Positions 61,995 through 64,000 of a stretch of 64,000 nucleotides of DNA are shown here, in pieces. Made by a program: the position numbers and the translations under genes. The stretch's first letter is position 1; every line of letters begins with the position of its first letter. A model generated the notes under the pieces. It saw only the letters and a program-made list of their open reading frames with translations. It searched no databases and had not been told where the DNA came from. Source of the DNA: Acetobacteraceae bacterium H6797 (GTDB taxonomy: Bacteria; Pseudomonadota; Alphaproteobacteria; Acetobacterales; Acetobacteraceae); contig JADFCQ010000001.1 of assembly GCA_015223225.1 (NCBI GenBank), positions 983,639 to 1,047,638 on the forward strand, read 5' to 3'.

Positions 61995-62675
61995 CTACAG
62001 GCCGAGCAGCGAGGGCAGCTCGGCCATGGTGTGGAAAGGCGTGGCGCCGATCGCGAGGAAGATCTCCGGATCGGTCACCTGGCAGAAGCCCATGACGCGG
62101 CACCCGGCGGCCAGCCCGGCCTTGGCGCCCAGCAGGCTGTCCTCCACCACCACGCAATCCTTCGGATCGGCCCCGCAGGCGGCGGCGGCGGCGAGATACA
62201 TGTCGGGCTGCGGCTTGGGCCGGGCCACATCCTCCCAGGAGAACTGGCGGCCGGCGAAAATCTCCGTCAGGCCCAGGCCCTTGATCTTGGAAGCAAGCTC
62301 GATCCGACCCGAATTGCTGGCGCAGGCCACCGGCACCCCGGCCGCGACCAGCGCCTTGACAACATCGACCGAGCCTTCGATGGGCGGCGTGTGGCGCGCC
62401 ATCATCTCGGAAATGGCATTGGCGATCATCTCGGGCCAATCCACCGGCACATTCTCCAGCCGCTGGTTGATGAGCGGCATCATGGTGGGGATGGCCATGC
62501 CCAGGAAATGCTCGCGCGCCTGTTCGGCATCCATCACCCATCCCCGGGCAGAGAGATCCTTGGCCACGAGGTCATTCACCACCCATTCGCTGTCGGCGAG
62601 CACGCCGTCGCAGTCGAAGAGCACCGCGGCGGGGCGGACCAAGGGGGAATTCGCTGAGGGAGAAGACTGGGTCAT
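61995..62675 (-). CDS. HAD family phosphatase (beta-phosphoglucomutase-like)
   Basis: A 226-residue HAD-superfamily hydrolase, subfamily IA. Motif I is FDCDGVLADSE (nucleophile Asp21, Asp23); motif II is the CASNSGR Ser; motif III is PKPQPDMYL; motif IV is VVVEDSLLGAKAG. A helical cap lies at about 35-110. Substrates of this branch are sugar phosphates or phosphoglycolate. The ATG at 62675 has GGAGG close by. The gene ends 13 bp before hemJ and is divergent from grpE. Confidence 0.9.
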   Translation of the reverse strand: MTQSSPSANSPLVRPAAVLFDCDGVLADSEWVVNDLVAKDLSARGWVMDAEQAREHFLGMAIPTMMPLINQRLENVPVDWPEMIANAISEMMARHTPPIEGSVDVVKALVAAGVPVACASNSGRIELASKIKGLGLTEIFAGRQFSWEDVARPKPQPDMYLAAAAACGADPKDCVVVEDSLLGAKAGLAAGCRVMGFCQVTDPEIFLAIGATPFHTMAELPSLLGL

Positions 62676-62721
62676 GGCCTCCGGGAATGACAGCTTCGGC
62701 GCGGAGGTCAAGCGCCGGGTT

Positions 62722-62750
62722 CTTGCTTCGTGCGCCCAGGGCGCCTAGGT
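62722..62750 (+). promoter_or_regulatory. Candidate sigma-32 heat-shock promoter of grpE
   Basis: CTTG at 62722-62725, an 18-bp spacer, then CCTAGGT at 62744-62750, close to the alphaproteobacterial RpoH pattern (CTTG, then CYTATnT). It lies 68 bp before the grpE start. Confidence 0.4.
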
Positions 62751-62817
62751 GAGGGTCGTTCCCGGCGCAGATCAGCCGCCGGCCCTTACCTGAGATAATG
62801 GACCCGATCGAGAACCC

Positions 62818-63375
62818 ATGAGCGACACCACGCCCGACGCGACGCCCGAGACCCCGAAGCAGGCTGAGAATGCCGCTGCGGAGAACAAGGCGAACGAGAC
62901 GCCCGAGCAGCGGATCGCCGCCCTGGAAGCCGAGCTCGCCGAGATGAAGGACCGCTGGATGCGCGCGGAGGCCGAGATGGCCAATCTCCGCGCCCGCACC
63001 AAGCGCGAAGTCGACGACGCCCGGAACTATGCCGTGCAGAAATTCGCCCGCGACGTGGTCGAGGCCGCCGACAACCTGCGCCGCGGCATCGAGAGCGTCC
63101 CGGCCGCCGCCGAGGGCGAGGCCGAGCTCCTCACCAAGCTGCGCGGCGGCTTCGAAGGCGTGGAACGCGCCTTCCTCGCCGCGCTCGAGCGCAACAACAT
63201 CAAGCGCCATGACGCGGCCGGCCAGAAGTTCGACCCGGAGCTGCATCAGGCCATGTCGCAGCAGCCGGCGCCGGAAGGCGTGCAGCCGGGCCATGTGATC
63301 CAGGCCTGGACCCCGGCCTGGACGCTCAATGGGCGTCTGCTGAAGCCGGCGATGGTCGTCGTCGCCGAGGGCTGA
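62818..63375 (+). CDS. grpE: Co-chaperone GrpE
   Basis: Nucleotide-exchange factor of DnaK, 185 residues. An acidic, disordered N-terminus (1-30) is followed by a long helix (EQRIAALEAELAEMKDRWMRAEAEMANLRARTKREVDDARNYAVQKFARDVVEAADNLRR). The C-terminal beta domain has GQKFDPELHQAMSQQPAPEGVQPG and ends in the family block LNGRLLKPAMVVVAEG. It is transcribed alone; dnaK is not in the window. A strong hairpin follows. Confidence 0.96.
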   Translation: MSDTTPDATPETPKQAENAAAENKANETPEQRIAALEAELAEMKDRWMRAEAEMANLRARTKREVDDARNYAVQKFARDVVEAADNLRRGIESVPAAAEGEAELLTKLRGGFEGVERAFLAALERNNIKRHDAAGQKFDPELHQAMSQQPAPEGVQPGHVIQAWTPAWTLNGRLLKPAMVVVAEG

Positions 63376-63384
63376 ACGGGTTAT

Positions 63385-63420
63385 CCGGGGGAAGAAGGTA
63401 TTCTTCCCCCGGCCCCCCTT
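63385..63420. terminator. Long hairpin terminator after grpE
   Basis: A perfect 12-bp stem (CCGGGGGAAGAA/TTCTTCCCCCGG) with loop GGTA at 63385-63412, followed by C-rich then T-rich sequence. It lies between the convergent grpE and LysR genes and can serve both. Confidence 0.8.
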
Positions 63421-63423
63421 CTT

Positions 63424-64000
63424 CTATTTTTGAAGACTTTGGGTCAGCGCCGACGAGAAAGCCTCGGCCAGGGCTTCGCGGGGGCCGCGATGGCTGACGA
63501 GGCCCAGGCTACGGTCGTAGCGCCAGTCGCCCACCGGGATTTTCCGCAGCGCCAGGCCCGCGGGGGCGGCAATGCCCCAATCCGGCAGCAGGCTCGTGCC
63601 CAGGCCCTGGGCGACCATGATCACCACGGCCTCCTGCGCATCCAGCTCGAACAATTCGCGCGGCTGAAGCCGCCTTTCCTTGAGGAAGGCATTCACGATC
63701 CGCCCCGTCCAGGCCTCGCGATCCATCCCGATGAAGGGGGCGGCCATCAGCAACTCGTCGACCGACTGGCCTTCCAGCCAGGGCGGAGCGATGAGCGTCA
63801 GCGGCTCCCGGCGCAATTCCCGCCAGCCGAGGCTCTTCGGCAGATCGAAATGCGGGCGCACCGTCAGCGCGCAATCCAGCTCGCCCCGTTCCAGCATCGC
63901 GTAGAGATGGGTCGAGGTGCCGGGCAGCACCTTCAGCTCGATCCTGGGGTGCCGCTCGGCCATCAGCCGTAGCGCAGCGGGCATCAGCGTGATCAGCGCC
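63424..64000 (-). CDS. LysR family regulator, 5' part missing
   Basis: The C-terminal 190 or so residues of a LysR-type regulator; the frame is open at the right edge. The effector domain begins in LRLMAERHPRIELKVLPGTSTHLYAMLERGELDCAL (hinge and first lobe) and continues with WRELRREPLTLIAPPWL, VVIMVAQGLGTSLLPDWG and the C-terminal LAEAFSSALTQSL. The HTH domain lies beyond the window, so the target is unknown. Confidence 0.85.
   Translation of the reverse strand, partial: ALITLMPAALRLMAERHPRIELKVLPGTSTHLYAMLERGELDCALTVRPHFDLPKSLGWRELRREPLTLIAPPWLEGQSVDELLMAAPFIGMDREAWTGRIVNAFLKERRLQPRELFELDAQEAVVIMVAQGLGTSLLPDWGIAAPAGLALRKIPVGDWRYDRSLGLVSHRGPREALAEAFSSALTQSLQK

Overview
The window reads as chromosomal DNA of a high-GC alphaproteobacterium, most likely an Acetobacteraceae/Roseomonas-like member of the Rhodospirillales. 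This is inferred from the composition (strong G/C preference at third codon positions), from the lysA-TIGR02302 and hemJ-rho gene pairs, from the DUF1178-grxC neighbourhood, from a bactofilin, and from several Bug-type tripartite-tricarboxylate binding proteins. Coding density is high. I see no rRNA, tRNA, CRISPR array, insertion sequence or integrase.

Layout. 1-7 kb: a truncated peptide-type ABC binding protein, DUF1178, grxC, an omega-amino-acid aminotransferase, a lipoprotein/bactofilin pair, a PfkB kinase and a small-protein/DUF6496 pair. 7-17 kb: dihydroorotase, a secreted repeat protein, an orphan NuoM-like subunit, an MBL hydrolase, tadA, a run of C26 peptidase, RluB-type pseudouridine synthase and rsmD, then a serine hydrolase and a NAPE-PLD-like hydrolase. 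17-31 kb: a three-gene operon (unknown 642-aa protein, DUF2272 lipoprotein, Old Yellow Enzyme) divergent from purH, then rmuC, a CNT nucleoside transporter, a nucleoside deoxyribosyltransferase, TIGR02302, lysA and SURF1.

31-43 kb is accessory metabolism: protocatechuate 3,4-dioxygenase (pcaGH) with a divergent LysR regulator, a GNAT and a proteasome-like Ntn hydrolase of different composition, two divergent glycosyltransferases, and a FAD-oxidoreductase/Bug protein/IclR operon behind a long palindrome. 43-53 kb: a signal-peptidase-like protein, a GH15 enzyme, a D-threonine-aldolase-like enzyme, an enoyl-CoA hydratase-family hydrolase, an orphan ABC ATPase, a CoA-transferase/HMG-CoA-lyase/VOC operon and a CHAP lipoprotein. 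53-64 kb: a seven-repeat Calx-beta/PPC surface protein, purC, a second Bug protein, rho, hemJ, a HAD phosphatase, grpE and a truncated LysR regulator.

The points most worth a second look are two apparently canonical enzymes lacking an expected catalytic or channel residue (the LepB-like protein has Met where the catalytic Lys belongs; the orphan NuoM has Asn where the TM8 Lys belongs). Others are the unknown 642-aa/DUF2272/OYE operon, two intergenic arrays of five stem-loops, and two palindromes that look like operators for the adjacent LysR and IclR regulators. No single stretch is clearly a new multi-gene system; the candidates are graded accordingly.
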